DNA from: Gymnogyps californianus
Lineage: Eukaryota; Chordata; Aves; Accipitriformes; Cathartidae
Reading direction: 5' to 3'
Length of the DNA: 64,000 nt
NCBI RefSeq assembly: GCF_018139145.2
Contig: NC_059473.1
Location: forward strand, 60,060,707 to 60,124,706
The notes under the pieces were generated by a model. That model saw only the letters and a list, made by a program, of their open reading frames with translations, ran no database searches and was not told the origin of the DNA. Each line of letters begins with the position of its first letter. Position 1 is the first letter of the stretch. Position numbers and translations under genes: made by a program. Below, one piece after another: positions 63,101-64,000 of the stretch.

Positions 63101-64000
63101 TTTCTCGCCCACAAATGTCTTCAAAAGGTTCTTGGCAGATTGAGCATCCCAGTGCACAAAAGTTTTGTCTTTACCTTCACTTCGTCTCAGCACAAAATAG
63201 CTGCCTTTCACCTCTGGTGTAAGAGTAAAAAGGTTTAAAGACTAGCTCAGTATTCCTTGCACATGCAAATCTGCCTCTGAAACACAAGCAGAAACACAAA
63301 ATACTGTTTTAGTGCTCTTCTTGAAGTGTGACACAGAGCTGGAGGATATAAGGGTTTGAAATTAACATCTCCAAATTAAGCTGTGGGCGTTCCTCATCAT
63401 GAGGTGCCTGTAGGAGAAGTAACTGATATGTATATTCATATCCATGTATATGAGAGACTAAGCTATCCCTGTGTGCTTCTGGCAAACTCCTGCTAGACAG
63501 ATGAGTAGATTTTCACAAGTCAGGTGTCAAAAGAAAACCTATGACATGGAGGCCATATGTATTTATGGACAAAAATCCAAAAGTCTTTCTAGTTTGATGT
63601 TATACTAAACTATAACTCTAGTTTGAGTTATGCTAAAAGTTATATTCACAGCCAGTGAGAACATAAGCATTGCCAGATACGCTGCTTTTTTGCACTGTAG
63701 GCCTTTCCAGACAAATACTCTTTGCTGCTCTCTTGGTGAGTTTATTTATCTGTGTATTAACTTGATTCCACGTATTTACCTCAAAGATGTGCATAGGATC
63801 TTCCACATCAGTTTTAAGATCTCTGATAAATTCTTGTCCTTCGGTACTTAGGAGCAACCACTGGTTACTTTCTAGACTCACCATACAGAGAGAAAAATGA
63901 ATAGTTTTTACACATTTTTTGCAATTTGCAAAATAAAAAGAGTCGTTCTTGGAAGTGCATATGCGGCATATTTGCTTCTATTTCAATGAAAGGATTTAGG
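60167..64000 (+). other. TULP4: TULP4 intron, 5' part only
   Basis: This follows the donor GTACAA. It is AT-rich, with no exon and no clear transposable element. A CTCF-like/E-box sequence sits near 60307. The intron continues past the window end. Confidence 0.85.

Noticed and set aside
1..64000. CRISPR array, operon, tRNA or rRNA genes, or a full-length provirus
   Set aside because: No regularly spaced repeats, cloverleaf-type gene, rRNA signature, or internal retroviral gag/pol/env coding region was seen. The context is vertebrate intron.

Overview
The window looks like part of an avian nuclear chromosome. It is AT-rich, almost entirely non-coding DNA with CR1 LINE 3' ends, two very old MIR-like SINEs, and three solo LTRs with TG...CA ends and 5-bp target duplications. 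CR1 ends of this type are typical of birds. The LTR types (ends such as TGTCCTGG / CCACGACA) are, as far as I recall, common in neoavian birds rather than chicken; this species inference is from memory. There is no sign of bacterial or viral gene organisation.

One gene is recognisable: TULP4 (tubby-like protein 4) on the + strand. Four consecutive internal coding exons are present, at 38235-38363, 38680-38841, 57296-57476 and 60032-60166. They join in phase (0/0/0/1/1) into about 202 residues of the N-terminal WD40 region. The first exons (start codon and first ~84 residues in the human protein, from memory) lie left of the window or were not recognised. The next exon, the SOCS box and the tubby domain lie to the right. 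The family is described as a substrate receptor of an Elongin-Cullin-SOCS-box ubiquitin ligase.

Layout. 1-38234 is upstream intron. It holds CR1 ends (985, 3912), a MIR (12845), a 946-bp solo LTR (17211-18156), a decayed CR1 reverse-transcriptase fragment (~19090-19640), an antisense 600-bp solo LTR (24298-24897), short tandem duplications (28067, 30689), a G-quadruplex run (9091) and homopolymers. 38235-38841 has two exons around a 316-bp intron with unusual splice sites. 38842-57295 is an 18.5-kb intron with a CR1 end (39610), an antisense MIR (~40030), a nested palindrome (43752), a sense solo LTR (50130-50737), a ~90-bp duplicated segment (54268 and 55282) and an ancient turtle-like CR1 (~55840-56245). 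57296-60166 has two more exons around a 2.6-kb intron with a small hAT-like element. 60167-64000 is intron.

I found no undescribed multi-gene system. The most checkable oddities are possible alternative TULP4 transcripts: a weak donor beside a strong donor-like acceptor at 38364/38680, and a 110-codon open read-through with an AATAAA after exon 57296-57476. Also notable are two unrelated LTR bodies sharing one 3' end, an inverted LTR pair flanking two exons, and an unexplained ~90-bp repeat pair. Most long open frames in the window are repeat-derived, compositional or chance.
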